From: Primorskyibacter marinus
GTDB taxonomy: Bacteria; Pseudomonadota; Alphaproteobacteria; Rhodobacterales; Rhodobacteraceae
DNA: 64,000 bases
Reading direction: 5' to 3'
Assembly: GCF_003313245.1 (NCBI RefSeq)
Contig: NZ_QJSD01000014.1
Location: forward strand, 37,732 to 101,731
In this document: in pieces, positions 26,648 to 36,374 of the stretch
Position numbering within the stretch: position 1 is the first letter of the stretch
Layout of the letters: every line of letters starts with the position of its first letter
The notes under the pieces: model-generated
Databases searched by the model: none
The model's input: the letters and a program-made list of their open reading frames with translations, nothing else
Told to the model about the DNA's origin: nothing
Translations under genes and position numbers: made by a program

Positions 26648-28015
26648 ATGAACATCCACGCAGCGCTTGACGCGCTTGAAGCCTTCCTAGGCCAACGGCT
26701 CAGCCGGTCCAAGTCCGATCTGTCTCTGCATGGCGAATCAGAGACCCATTTTCCGCAAATGCCTCCCGATGCGGTCGCCTATCCCGAAACCACGGCAGAG
26801 GTCAGCCGGATCATGCAAATCTGTGCCAAGCATGGCTGCCCGGTGATCGCCTGGGGCACCGGCACCTCGCTGGAGGGGCACACCGCGGCCGTCAAAGGCG
26901 GCGTAACGTTGGATATGGGGCGCATGAACCGCGTGCTCGACATTCAGGCGGCGGATATGGATGTGCGGGTACAGCCGGGTGTGACGCGCGAGGCCCTGAA
27001 CGCAGAGTTGCGTGCCACAGGTCTGTTTTTCCCGATAGATCCCGGTGCCAATGCAACGCTTGGCGGGATGGCAGCAACACGGGCCAGCGGCACAACAGCG
27101 GTGCGCTATGGGACGATGCGGGACAATGTGCTGGCGCTGGAGGTGGTTCTGGCCGATGGCCGTGTGATCCGCACCGGGACACGGGCGCGCAAATCCAGTG
27201 CAGGCTATGACCTGACGGCGTTGTTTGTCGGATCGGAAGGCACGCTGGGTATCATCACGGAATTGACCTTGCGGCTGCACGGCCAGCCAGAGGCAATCTC
27301 GGCCGGGGTCTGCGCTTTCGAGGATTTTCACGGGGCCGTGAATGCCGTGATCGAGACCATCCAGATGGGCCTGCCATTGGCCCGGATGGAGTTTCTGGAC
27401 GAGACCAGCGCCGCCGCCGTCAACGCCTATGCGGGCATGGCCTTTCCCGAAAAGCCGCACCTTTTGTTCGAACTTCACGGCAGCCCCGACAGCGTCGCCG
27501 AGGATGCACAGCGTTTTGGAGATATTGTCACCGATCACGGCTCAAGCGGCTTTGAGTGGTCCGACCGGATCGAGGACCGAAAAACGCTTTGGGCGATGCG
27601 ACACAACGCATTCTATGCGATTCTTGCACTGCGGCCCGGAGCGCGGTCTCTGGTGACAGATATTTGCGTGCCGATCTCTCGCCTCGCGCAAGCTGTCGAG
27701 GAAACCCGCGCGGATATCGCACGGTCAGGCCTTGCAGGGCCCATTCTTGGACATGTGGGCGACGGCAATTTTCACGCCATCCTGCTGGTTGATCCCGCAA
27801 AGCCTTCGGAAATGGCGACGGCGAAAGCAGTGTCACACAGGATGGTCGAACGGTCTCTGGCGCTTGGCGGTACAGCCACAGGCGAGCATGGCGTGGGTCT
27901 GGGCAAGCGTGACTATATGGCAAAAGAGCACGGCGATGGCTGGGCGGTCATGGGGCAACTGAAACAGGCGCTGGACCCTTTGGACCTTCTGAATCCTGGG
28001 AAACTCGTCCCATAG
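26648..28015 (+). CDS. FAD-linked D-lactate dehydrogenase (cytochrome)-like oxidase
   Basis: A 455-residue flavoprotein of the same family as the one at 8522, but distinct in detail. The FAD half has WGTGTSLEGHTAAVKGG and GGMAATRASGTTAVRYGTMRDNV. The C-terminal half has LGHVGDGNFHAILL and ATGEHGVGLGKRDYM. These patterns match mitochondrial-type D-lactate dehydrogenase (LDHD), so oxidation of D-lactate or a similar 2-hydroxyacid is likely. ATG 26648 follows CGGAG at good spacing; a GTG three codons earlier is possible. It is divergent from the ClC gene. Confidence 0.92.
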   Translation: MNIHAALDALEAFLGQRLSRSKSDLSLHGESETHFPQMPPDAVAYPETTAEVSRIMQICAKHGCPVIAWGTGTSLEGHTAAVKGGVTLDMGRMNRVLDIQAADMDVRVQPGVTREALNAELRATGLFFPIDPGANATLGGMAATRASGTTAVRYGTMRDNVLALEVVLADGRVIRTGTRARKSSAGYDLTALFVGSEGTLGIITELTLRLHGQPEAISAGVCAFEDFHGAVNAVIETIQMGLPLARMEFLDETSAAAVNAYAGMAFPEKPHLLFELHGSPDSVAEDAQRFGDIVTDHGSSGFEWSDRIEDRKTLWAMRHNAFYAILALRPGARSLVTDICVPISRLAQAVEETRADIARSGLAGPILGHVGDGNFHAILLVDPAKPSEMATAKAVSHRMVERSLALGGTATGEHGVGLGKRDYMAKEHGDGWAVMGQLKQALDPLDLLNPGKLVP

Positions 28016-28152
28016 CGAACAGGGACCAAGCTTGACCTCATTGAGCGCCTTCCGGCGCACAGGTCGGTTTTCTTGCAAGGGGCGTGCCGCCCCCTCTTGG
28101 CCTCTCGGCCAATTCACCCCCCACGCGCATGTGGCGCAGCTTGTGCAAGACC

Positions 28153-29802
28153 TCAGACCTTCAGCAAAACCCGCGCGGCTGCTCGTGCCTCATCGGTGAT
28201 GGTGTCGCCGGCCAGCATCCGGGCCAGTTCATCAATTCTGTCGGGTGGGGTAAGCGGTATGACAGTCGACGTTGTCATCCCGTCAGCCACCTTTTTTTCC
28301 ACCCTCCAGTGATGCGCCCCAAGCGCGGCCACCTGCGGCGAGTGCGTGACGACAAGCACCTGCCCGTCTTCGGCCAGCGCCGCCAGCCTGCGCCCGACCG
28401 CATCTGCCGTTGCGCCGCCGACGCCTCGGTCAATCTCGTCGAAAATCATCGTGATGCCGGACTGGTGCTGGCTAAGACAGACCTTCAACGCCAGCAGGAA
28501 CCTGCTCAGCTCCCCCCCGGAGGCAATCTTGTTCAGCGGCCCGGACGGCGCGCCAGGGTTTGTGGCGACTGTGAAAGCCACCGCATCGCGCCCCTCAGGT
28601 CCAGCGGAACCCTCGTCGATCTGCGTGGTAAAGACCGCGCGGTCCATCTTCAGCGGTGCCAACTCGGCAGAAACGGCCGCATCAAGGGCGGCAGCGTTCT
28701 TGCGCCGGGCGTCTGTCAGGGCGCGGGCTGCCGCATCATATGCGGCATCCGCATCCGCCGCGACAGTTCTGAGATCGGCAAGTCCCGCATCCCCCGCATC
28801 CAGCGCTGCCAGCCGGTCCATCAGATCGCGGGCGAGATCCGCCAAACTGTCAGGACTGACCTGATGCTTTCGCGCCGCCCCGCGTATGGCAAACAGCCGC
28901 TCTTCGGTGTCTTCCAGCTCTCGCGGATCGAAACTGAGCGCCCGTAACGCATCCTCCACGCCCTGCGCCGCTTCGCCAAGTTCGACCATGGCACGTTCCA
29001 GCGCCGCAACCGACCCGTCAAGCCGCCCATCCGTCCGGTCAATCACGCCGTCGATCCAGCGCATTGCATCCCCCATCGACCCTTCGGCCCCTTCGGGACC
29101 AAGCGCCGACAGCGCCCGCGAAACGTCCGCACGGGTTCGTTCTGCCCCTTGCATCAAACGACGGCGGGCATCCAGCGCCGCCTCTTCACCGGGCTGCGGG
29201 TCCAGCTTTCCCAACTCATCCACGGCATGGCGCAGGAAATCTTCCTCCGCGCGCATCTCGGACAGGTCTGCCTCTGCCTGCACAACAGCCTTGGCCGCCG
29301 CCGAGGCCGCACGCCAGGCCTCTCTGACGGTGCTGACCAGACCGTCGTGGCCGCCGAAATCATCCAGCAAAGCCCTGTGGACGCGCGGGTTCAGCAACCC
29401 CTTGTCGTCATGCTGACCATGCAGTTCGACCAAGGTTTCAGACAAGGTCCGCAAGACATCGCCAGAAACGCGCCTGTCATTCACCCACGCCGTCTTGCGT
29501 CCATCAGGTGTATTTATACGTCGCAGGATCAACTCGTCAGAACTGGGCAAACCAGCCTCGTCAAGCACTGCACGCGCCGCATGCCCTGCCGCCAGATCGA
29601 ACACCGCGACAACCTCGCCCTGCGCGGCACCGGCACGCACCAATTCTGCGCGTCCCCGCCATCCCAGCACGAAACCCAGCGAGTCCAGCAGAATGGATTT
29701 GCCCGCCCCGGTTTCCCCGGTCAGCACGTTGAGGCCCGGCTGAAACGCAAGATCCAGCCGGTCGATGATCAACATGTCACGAATTTCAAGCGCCCGAAGC
29801 AT
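28153..29802 (-). CDS. recN: DNA repair protein RecN
   Basis: A 549-residue SMC-like ATPase involved in double-strand break repair. The Walker A motif is in NVLTGETGAGKSILLDSL near residue 30, the ABC signature in ASGGELSRFLLALKV, and Walker B in ITMIFDEIDRGVGG. A long coiled coil lies between about residues 155 and 370. It is the last gene of the minus-strand series after bamD, the order commonly found after lpxC in Rhodobacterales, with a spacer of about 137 bases to bamD. Confidence 0.96.
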   Translation of the reverse strand: MLRALEIRDMLIIDRLDLAFQPGLNVLTGETGAGKSILLDSLGFVLGWRGRAELVRAGAAQGEVVAVFDLAAGHAARAVLDEAGLPSSDELILRRINTPDGRKTAWVNDRRVSGDVLRTLSETLVELHGQHDDKGLLNPRVHRALLDDFGGHDGLVSTVREAWRAASAAAKAVVQAEADLSEMRAEEDFLRHAVDELGKLDPQPGEEAALDARRRLMQGAERTRADVSRALSALGPEGAEGSMGDAMRWIDGVIDRTDGRLDGSVAALERAMVELGEAAQGVEDALRALSFDPRELEDTEERLFAIRGAARKHQVSPDSLADLARDLMDRLAALDAGDAGLADLRTVAADADAAYDAAARALTDARRKNAAALDAAVSAELAPLKMDRAVFTTQIDEGSAGPEGRDAVAFTVATNPGAPSGPLNKIASGGELSRFLLALKVCLSQHQSGITMIFDEIDRGVGGATADAVGRRLAALAEDGQVLVVTHSPQVAALGAHHWRVEKKVADGMTTSTVIPLTPPDRIDELARMLAGDTITDEARAAARVLLKV

Positions 29803-29939
29803 GGCCTAATCCCGCCATGACGGCGTCTCAGCCCCGGCAGCCCTCAACGTCATCAGCAACAATCCGTCAGCCGCCACCCCGAAAGCGGGATGGCGGGCGG
29901 GGCGTCGCCGAAGGCGCGCGTCGTCCCGGCATCCATGGG

Positions 29940-30794
29940 TTACAACCACTGGCCTTTGACCATCTGGCGATAGATCTGCGCCAACCAGTTGTCGCCTGCG
30001 GCCTTCAACTCAAGCCCCTGACCGGTCAACAGCTTGAAACTGTCCTGATACCAATCGGTGGATTGATAGTTGTAACCAAGGATCGCCCCCGCAGTCTGCG
30101 CCTCATCCGTCAGACCCAGCGACAAATACGCCTCGACCAGCCGGTGCAGGGCTTCCGCCGTATGCGTCGTGGTCTGGAAATCCTCGACAACCACCCGGAA
30201 ACGATTGATCGCTGCGGGGAAATGCTCGCGCCGCAGATAGTAACGGCCAATTTCCATTTCCTTGCCGGCAAGATGGTCAAACGCCAGATCGAACTTCAGA
30301 ATCGAGCTGCGGGCATATTCGCTGTCAGGATAGCGTTCGATCACGGTCCGCAGGCTTTGCAACGCCTGGAATGTCAGCCCCTGATCACGGCCGACTTCCT
30401 CGATCTGATCGTAATAGCTTAGCGCCAGCAGATATTGCGCATAGGCCGCATCGTCATCGGTCGGATAAAAATCGATATAGCGCTGCGCGGCACCCCGGCT
30501 GTTTTCGTAGTCCTTGTTCTTGTGATAGGCAAAGGCCTGCATGATCAAGGCCCGCTTGGCCCAATCCGAATAGGGATAAAGCCGCTCTATCTCGGAGAAG
30601 TAAAACGCAGCATCTTCCGGCTTTTCACGATTCAGCTCGAATTCGCCACGTTCATAGATTTGCTCGGCGGTATAGCTCTCCAGCGGCGCGCCGCCAGAAC
30701 GGCCCGGTGCCTTCTGCAAGACGCCGCAGCCGGCTAGAAAAGCCGACACGAGCAATGCTGTGACCACCCCCGTACGCGATCCGACGCCTGCCAT
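29940..30794 (-). CDS. bamD: Outer membrane assembly lipoprotein BamD
   Basis: A 284-residue lipoprotein of the BAM complex, which inserts beta-barrel proteins into the outer membrane. The signal peptide ends with the lipobox LAGC. Five tetratricopeptide-like repeats follow: YTAEQIYERGEFELN, ERLYPYSDWAKRALIMQAFAYH, FYPTDDDAAYAQYLLALSYY and ERYPDSEYARSS are typical blocks. ATG 30794 is chosen because it begins directly before the signal peptide; 13 upstream codons are open but polar. It lies between lpxC and recN, as expected. Confidence 0.94.
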   Translation of the reverse strand: MAGVGSRTGVVTALLVSAFLAGCGVLQKAPGRSGGAPLESYTAEQIYERGEFELNREKPEDAAFYFSEIERLYPYSDWAKRALIMQAFAYHKNKDYENSRGAAQRYIDFYPTDDDAAYAQYLLALSYYDQIEEVGRDQGLTFQALQSLRTVIERYPDSEYARSSILKFDLAFDHLAGKEMEIGRYYLRREHFPAAINRFRVVVEDFQTTTHTAEALHRLVEAYLSLGLTDEAQTAGAILGYNYQSTDWYQDSFKLLTGQGLELKAAGDNWLAQIYRQMVKGQWL

Positions 30795-30924
30795 GCTTGC
30801 TCTTCCTCGTTCGACCTTGTGGGTTTCACCCACTTTCCTGCCCCGCTCCTAGCATAGAAAGTTCCGGTGCAAAACGCCTTTGCAACGATTCATGCACAGG
30901 ATGTGACCAAGGACACGCGTTGTG

Positions 30925-31845
30925 TCAGGCGACGGCGGGAATTTCGTGGCGTTCAACGCCCGATCCGGGCAGCCGTGCGGCAGTTTCCGGATCACAAACT
31001 GTCATTCGGAATGCCCCCGGCGTTGCGAACAGCGCGTGCAGCAATGTGTTGGTCATCGCGTGACCGGCACGAAAGCCTGTATAACGCCCGAGGATCGGCG
31101 CACCGGCAAGGGCCAGATCGCCAAGCGCGTCGAGCATTTTATGGCGCACAGCTTCATCTGCATGCCGGAACCCGCCGGGGCTCAGCACGTCAGCGCCGTC
31201 AACGACAACGGCGTTTTCCAGCGTCCCGCCAAGCGCCAGACCATTGGCATGCATCATGTCAACGTCGGCTTTGCGACAAAACGTCCGACAATCGCACAGC
31301 TCTCGGACAAACGCCCCGTTTGCCATGTCCAGCGCCATTTCCTGTTCGCCGATCGCCTCATCCGCAAAATCAATGTGGAAATCAATCACCAGACGATCCG
31401 CCGGATCAAGCCGCGCCCAGCCGTTCGGCGTGCGCACTTCAACGGGCTTCAGAATCTCAAGCGCACGGATCGGCGCATATTGTTCACGCACACCGCGGGC
31501 AAGGATGCCCGACACGAAAGGTTGCGAGCTGCCATCGAGAATCGGAACCTCGGGGCCGTCAATCTCGACCAGTGCGTTGTGAATGCCACAACCGGCAAGG
31601 GCTGCCATCACATGTTCGATGGTCGATACGGACACACCCGCCTTGTTGATGATGCGGGTGCAAAGGGGGGATTGCTCGACCACATCCCAACGCGCCGGAA
31701 TCAACGTATCGCCCAAGCTGATATCGGTCCGTTTGAACCAGATGCCATGCTCTGCGCTTGCAGGGCGCAACGTAAGGCAGGCGGGCTTGCCCGAATGCAG
31801 GCCCACACCTTCGAAACTCACTGCTGATCTCAACGTCGTCTGCAC
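30925..31845 (-). CDS. lpxC: UDP-3-O-acyl-N-acetylglucosamine deacetylase
   Basis: A 306-residue zinc enzyme that carries out the committed step of lipid A synthesis. TTLRSAVSFEGVGLHSG is the usual start. EHVMAALAGCGIHNA holds the first zinc histidine, and HKMLDALGDLALAG the second histidine and aspartate. YTGFRAGHAMTNTLLHAL closes the domain. The start is set at GTG 31845, giving the standard length; the frame runs 59 codons further upstream but with no resemblance to LpxC. It follows ftsZ, separated by a terminator, so it needs a promoter of its own between 31846 and 32027. Confidence 0.95.
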   Translation of the reverse strand: MQTTLRSAVSFEGVGLHSGKPACLTLRPASAEHGIWFKRTDISLGDTLIPARWDVVEQSPLCTRIINKAGVSVSTIEHVMAALAGCGIHNALVEIDGPEVPILDGSSQPFVSGILARGVREQYAPIRALEILKPVEVRTPNGWARLDPADRLVIDFHIDFADEAIGEQEMALDMANGAFVRELCDCRTFCRKADVDMMHANGLALGGTLENAVVVDGADVLSPGGFRHADEAVRHKMLDALGDLALAGAPILGRYTGFRAGHAMTNTLLHALFATPGAFRMTVCDPETAARLPGSGVERHEIPAVA

Positions 31846-32027
31846 GACAAACCCCCAAAAATCTGCGCGCCTGACTTCAACCCAGCGCGTCTTGTGATCG
31901 GAAATAGCCTTTGGGGGCGGCGGGCTCAAATCAAACATTGCTACGCTTTGAAACATGCCCGCAACATGATGGGCGGGAACCCGCCAAAACCAGAGACACG
32001 CGCCGCAAGCTTCTGTTTCCAAAATAA

Positions 32028-32054
32028 AAAAGCCCTCCTTATCGGAGGGCTTTT
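32028..32054 (-). terminator. Bidirectional terminator after ftsZ
   Basis: AAAAGCCCTCC (32028-32038) pairs perfectly with GGAGGGCTTTT (32044-32054) around a five-base loop. On the minus strand the 3' arm continues into a T-rich tract, so it should stop ftsZ transcription before lpxC. Because both flanks are A/T runs it could act in both directions. Confidence 0.88.
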
Positions 32055-32075
32055 CGTCTCTGGTTATGACTGTTT

Positions 32076-33746
32076 TCAGTTCGCCTGACGCCTCAGAAAC
32101 GCCGGGATTTCGATCCGCTCCTGATCGGGATCAGCCTCTGGCTCTGCCATCCGCTCTGGCTGATGGCCATGAACCGGCGGTTGGCGACGGGGCGCAGGGG
32201 CTTCGTGGCCATGCGCCTGCCCCTGACCGGTCATCCGATTGATCAGCGAATTGATCCCGAAGCGGGGACGCTCTGCATCTGCGGGTTCCGGATCGGCATC
32301 ATAGCCTTGCGGCGCGGCTTGCGGACGGGCGCGGGCCGCAGCCTGCTGCAACCTGGCCAGCGCCTCGGGCGACGCTGCACCGGCAGCCGGGGCGCGCGGT
32401 GCCACGAAGCTTCCGGCAGCCGGAGTGCGGGTGTCCTGCTTGCGGTGGATATGGGCCACGGGTTCTGCTGCCGGCTGATAGGCCGGCGCGGGCAGGTCGT
32501 CAGCGGCACGCACTTCGCGGCGCGGCGCATATTGCGGCTGCGTCTCTTCGAAGACCTCCTCCTGCGCTTCTCCCGCGTCGGCATAGCCGTCATCCAGCGT
32601 CTCGAACAGCGAAGGCTCTTCCGCCACGGCAGCAGTTTGAGGCTCTACCGCATCCTCGGTCTGGGCTGCAACGGGCTGCTGTTCCGGCTCGTGATGGGCG
32701 AAGTCTTCTTCGACGGAGACCGGGGCGCGCAGCGGCTGTGCCAGCGAACGGCGTGGCACGGGCATTTCCAGGTTCACATCCGTTGCATCGATGCCGGTGG
32801 CGACGACGCTGACGCGCATCTTGCCTTCCATGCCATCATCCAGCGTGCTGCCGACGATGATATTGGCCTCCTGGTCGACTTCTTCGCGGATACGGTTGGC
32901 TGCCTCGTCCAGTTCGAACAGGGTCAGATCATGCCCACCGGTGATGTTGATCAGAACACCTTTGGCACCGCGCAGGCTGATTTCGTCGAGCAGCGGATTG
33001 GCAATGGCCTTTTCCGCGGCCTGGATTGCGCGCTCCTCGCCCTCGGCCTCGCCTGTGCCCATCATCGCCTTGCCCATCTCGTCCATCACGGCACGAACAT
33101 CGGCAAAGTCGAGGTTGATAAGACCGGGACGCACCATCAGATCGGTCACGCCCTTCACGCCCTGATACAGCACGTCATCCGCCATGCTGAACGCTTCGGT
33201 AAAGGTGGTCTTTTCATTGGCCAGCCGGAACAGGTTCTGGTTGGGAATGATGATCAGCGTATCGACGACCTTTTGCAGGTTCTCGACGCCGTCCTCGGCC
33301 TGCTTCATCCGCTTGCCGCCCTCGAACTGGAAGGGCTTGGTCACAACGCCAACGGTCAGGACGCCAAGTTCACGCGCCGCCTGTGCGATGATCGGGGCCG
33401 CACCTGTCCCGGTGCCGCCGCCCATCCCAGCAGTGATAAAGCACATATGCGCGCCCGCCAGATAATCGACGATCTGCTCGATGCTCTCTTCGGCTGCTGC
33501 CGCGCCCACAGAGGCACGCGCACCCGCGCCGAGCCCCTCGGTCACTTTCACACCCAGTTGCACCTTGCTTTCCGACATGGATTGCTGAAGCGCCTGCGCG
33601 TCCGTATTGGCAACGACAAAGTCAACGCCGTCCAACTGTTTCTGGATCATGTTGTTGACGGCGTTGCCGCCCGCGCCACCAACGCCGAAAACCGTGATCC
33701 GGGGTTTCAGTTCTTCGTGTCCTGGCACCGTTAGGTTCAATGTCAT
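32076..33746 (-). CDS. ftsZ: Cell division GTPase FtsZ
   Basis: A 556-residue tubulin homologue that forms the cytokinetic ring. The globular domain (about 13-320) has [15 protein letters not shown], the tubulin signature [10 protein letters not shown], and [16 protein letters not shown] linker of over 200 residues rich in Glu, Ala, Pro and Gln follows, much longer than in E. coli but normal for Rhodobacterales. The end, [13 protein letters not shown], is the conserved C-terminal peptide that binds FtsA and other partners. ATG 33746 is preferred over the preceding TTG. It is the last division gene of the cluster. Confidence 0.97.
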   Translation of the reverse strand: MTLNLTVPGHEELKPRITVFGVGGAGGNAVNNMIQKQLDGVDFVVANTDAQALQQSMSESKVQLGVKVTEGLGAGARASVGAAAAEESIEQIVDYLAGAHMCFITAGMGGGTGTGAAPIIAQAARELGVLTVGVVTKPFQFEGGKRMKQAEDGVENLQKVVDTLIIIPNQNLFRLANEKTTFTEAFSMADDVLYQGVKGVTDLMVRPGLINLDFADVRAVMDEMGKAMMGTGEAEGEERAIQAAEKAIANPLLDEISLRGAKGVLINITGGHDLTLFELDEAANRIREEVDQEANIIVGSTLDDGMEGKMRVSVVATGIDATDVNLEMPVPRRSLAQPLRAPVSVEEDFAHHEPEQQPVAAQTEDAVEPQTAAVAEEPSLFETLDDGYADAGEAQEEVFEETQPQYAPRREVRAADDLPAPAYQPAAEPVAHIHRKQDTRTPAAGSFVAPRAPAAGAASPEALARLQQAAARARPQAAPQGYDADPEPADAERPRFGINSLINRMTGQGQAHGHEAPAPRRQPPVHGHQPERMAEPEADPDQERIEIPAFLRRQAN

Positions 33747-34169
33747 CAATACATCCGCCTGCTGTTTTGGCCCGTTATCGGACCCTTTTTCCGCCTATTC
33801 CAGCCAACTTTATCGACCCAAGCGCCTTTCGTCACGCAAAAAGCAGCCGAAAACCACGGAATATGGCCCCATTCCTCACGACATACGCGACATTTTGCCG
33901 ACACACCCATATGCAGTGTGCGGCAAAAAAAGCACCACTAGAGGAACGCCAAGCATCATGAAGCGCGTGACGAATCAAAAGGCTGCTTCTGTTGGGAGTC
34001 TGCCCGACATCCCCAGACCACATCTTGTCGTGCGGTTCGCGTTGAATCTAACAAAGAAATTCGATGCCGTCACCCGCAATTGCACAAAAATGTGACGCCC
34101 CGCGCCAATATAATGGCGCGGGTGACGTCCAATCGTGGAGGACGGAACGGTTTTGCGAAATTTGCGTGC
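33747..34169. other. ftsA-ftsZ intergenic region with two hairpins
   Basis: About 420 bases. A strong hairpin (34099-34122, see separate entry) follows ftsA. A second inverted repeat, TTTTGCCG(A)CACAC with GTGTGCGGCAAAA (about 33893-33928), has a single bulged base and lies about 150 bases upstream of ftsZ. No gene is seen. The region probably holds the ftsZ promoters; no TTAA-N7-TTAA CtrA site was found by eye. Confidence 0.5.
34099..34122 (-). terminator. Hairpin between ftsA and ftsZ (possible terminator or attenuator)
   Basis: CCCGCGCCA (34099-34107) pairs perfectly with TGGCGCGGG (34114-34122) around a six-base A/T loop, on the minus strand 48 bases after the ftsA stop. A T5 run follows on the minus strand only some 8 bases after the stem, so termination may be partial. 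It may set a different level for ftsZ than for ftsA. Confidence 0.5.
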
Positions 34170-35504
34170 CTACCAGTTGTCGCGGAACCATTTCACCGCG
34201 CGTTTGAGTGACCGCGCCGGGTATCTTTCGACGGGGATTGCGAAGTCCCACCATTCGTCCTGCGGATGCGCCGCAAACAGGCACAAGCCGACCGCGCTGG
34301 CAAAGCCCGGACCGGTGGCGGCCTGCGGCAATCCATGCACCCGCATGGGCCGGCCCAGCCGCACCTGATGACCCAGGATCTTGCTGGCCAGCCCATCCAG
34401 ACCGGGGATCTGGCTGGCCCCGCCGGTCAGCACGATCTGCTGGCTGGGCAGATGATCGAAGCCCGCCGCATCCAGGCGCGCGCGCACCTCTTCAAGGATT
34501 TCCTCGACCCGCGGCCGCATGATGCCGATCAGCTCGGCCCGGCTGACGGTGCGGCGATCATGTTCCCAGTCGCCGGTATCGCCGCCAATGTCGATCTTTT
34601 CGCGGTCATCCATGCCCGTCGCGACAACGCCGCCGTAGAACGTCTTGATCCGTTCGGCATTCGCCGTCGGGATCTGAAGCCCCATCGAGATGTCGCCCGT
34701 GACGTGATCGCCGCCGATCCGCACCGCATCCGCCGCGATCATGTGCTTTTTCATGAAGATCGACACGCCGGTCGCGCCACCGCCAAAGTCGATACAGGCA
34801 GAGCCAAGCTCCTGCTCGTCCTCGACCAGCGCCGAGATGCCCGACACATAGGCAGAGCTTGCCACACCGGCGAGTTCCAGATCGCAACGCTTGACGCAAT
34901 AGGCAAGGTTCTGCACGGCCAGCGCATCAACCGTCAGCATATGCATATCGGTCGCCAGAACCTGCCCCATCTGTCCACGCGGGTCTTGCAGGCCCGAACG
35001 ATGGTCCAGCGCAAAATTCACCGGCTGGGCATGCAGCACTTCGCGGCCCTCGCCGAAATCAGGCACGTCGCAGGCCGACAAAACCCGGCCGACATCCTGT
35101 TCACTGACGGTCTGGCCTTCCAACTCGACCTTGCCTTCCAGCCCGTAGCTGCGCGGGCCTGCGCCAGAAAAGCAGGCAATCACATGATCGACCCGGATAT
35201 TCGCCATTTTCTGCGCCGCCTGAATGGCGGTGCGGATCGCGCGCTCGGTCTCGGCCATGGCGCTGATCTCGCCAAATTTCACACCGCGCGACCGCGTGGT
35301 CGCGGCACCGATCACCCGGAACCCGGACTGCCCCGCCAAGGAGCCTATGCCGTCAATTTCCCTGGCATGTTCGTTGCCGTCAAAACGCAGCACCAGACAG
35401 GCGATCTTGGACGATCCCACGTCCAGAATGGCAATGACCCCCCGCTGCATCGCCGCTTTGCGCATGTTGCGCATCGCGCGCTGGGTTTCATAGAGCTCGA
35501 TCAT
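34170..35504 (-). CDS. ftsA: Cell division protein FtsA
   Basis: A 444-residue actin-like ATPase that anchors FtsZ to the membrane and recruits later division proteins. GVIAILDVGSSKIACLVL is the phosphate-1 motif, CIDFGGGATGVSIF phosphate-2, and IVLTGGASQIPGL the adenosine motif. The C terminus ends in RSLKRAVKWFRDNW, the amphipathic membrane-binding helix. The ATG lies three bases after the ftsQ stop. An N-terminal lead of about 20 residues precedes the actin fold, so a later start is possible. Confidence 0.96.
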   Translation of the reverse strand: MIELYETQRAMRNMRKAAMQRGVIAILDVGSSKIACLVLRFDGNEHAREIDGIGSLAGQSGFRVIGAATTRSRGVKFGEISAMAETERAIRTAIQAAQKMANIRVDHVIACFSGAGPRSYGLEGKVELEGQTVSEQDVGRVLSACDVPDFGEGREVLHAQPVNFALDHRSGLQDPRGQMGQVLATDMHMLTVDALAVQNLAYCVKRCDLELAGVASSAYVSGISALVEDEQELGSACIDFGGGATGVSIFMKKHMIAADAVRIGGDHVTGDISMGLQIPTANAERIKTFYGGVVATGMDDREKIDIGGDTGDWEHDRRTVSRAELIGIMRPRVEEILEEVRARLDAAGFDHLPSQQIVLTGGASQIPGLDGLASKILGHQVRLGRPMRVHGLPQAATGPGFASAVGLCLFAAHPQDEWWDFAIPVERYPARSLKRAVKWFRDNW

Positions 35505-35507
35505 GGT

Positions 35508-36374
35508 TCATTTTTCTCCAAACTCTAATGATTTCATCCGCCACAATTCCTCGACCCCGACGCTGGTCATCCGCACCGTCGGGCGGTTCGAAAGCCGCAG
35601 GTCCACCGTCACCAGATCGCGCGACAGCATGTCCACGGCCTGATGCATCGCAATCACCCGCTCCAACGCCTGAACGGCATCGGTTTCCGGCAACAGGATG
35701 CGTTGATTGCGGTTCAGCACCATATCCCAGCGACGTTCGCCGACACGCACCAGTCCGCGCAACCGTGATGTCAGCGGCCCGGCCGCGGCCACCAGTTCCT
35801 GCGCTTCAGCGACATTCTTATTCGCCCCCGGCCCCGCGATCAGCGGCAGGTCGGGGCGTTTTTCGCGCGCCAGAAGCGGGCCGACCAACACGCCGTCGGC
35901 ATCCAGCAGTTCCAACCCGTCCTGCGTGCGCCACACCATGACCGGCACGCGTTCTGTCACATCCACCTGCAACACGCCGCCCTGACGGACCCGTAGGCTG
36001 GCGCTTTGCACCGCATCCAGCCCCGTGACTGTCGCGCGCATTGCATCCAGATCCAGATCAAAAGAGCTGACCGGGAAATCGAGCGGCAGAATATCGCGAA
36101 TATCTTCGGAAACCGAATTTGACGCCCCGTCGATCGCCATCAACTTGACCATGAATTCCGGACGTTCCTCAAAAGAGCGTCGATAGTCCTGAATGGTGGT
36201 GATGATCGCCTCGCGCCGGTCCTGATCGGCGAGATAGATGCCACCCGCCCCCAGCACTGCGGCCATCGGCAAACCCACCCTCAGAACGACACGAAACAGC
36301 GGCGTCAGCATCAGCCGCTGCATCCGGTAGCGCATCCGCGAGGGCGCGGGATCGGGGCGGTTTACCGGTTGCAA
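35508..36374 (-). CDS. ftsQ: Cell division protein FtsQ
   Basis: About 288 residues; a bitopic inner-membrane protein that links cytoplasmic and periplasmic division proteins. One membrane helix ([21 protein letters not shown]) precedes a POTRA domain and the beta domain, the latter including [23 protein letters not shown]. The start is set at TTG 36374, which has GGTGGAGG seven bases upstream and gives the usual short cytoplasmic tail. ATG 36401 is in frame but precedes that ribosome site and adds nine residues. It overlaps ddl by 13 bases. Confidence 0.92.
   Translation of the reverse strand: MQPVNRPDPAPSRMRYRMQRLMLTPLFRVVLRVGLPMAAVLGAGGIYLADQDRREAIITTIQDYRRSFEERPEFMVKLMAIDGASNSVSEDIRDILPLDFPVSSFDLDLDAMRATVTGLDAVQSASLRVRQGGVLQVDVTERVPVMVWRTQDGLELLDADGVLVGPLLAREKRPDLPLIAGPGANKNVAEAQELVAAAGPLTSRLRGLVRVGERRWDMVLNRNQRILLPETDAVQALERVIAMHQAVDMLSRDLVTVDLRLSNRPTVRMTSVGVEELWRMKSLEFGEK

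Noticed and set aside
32163-33734. 523-codon plus-strand frame
   Set aside because: Complete shadow of ftsZ.
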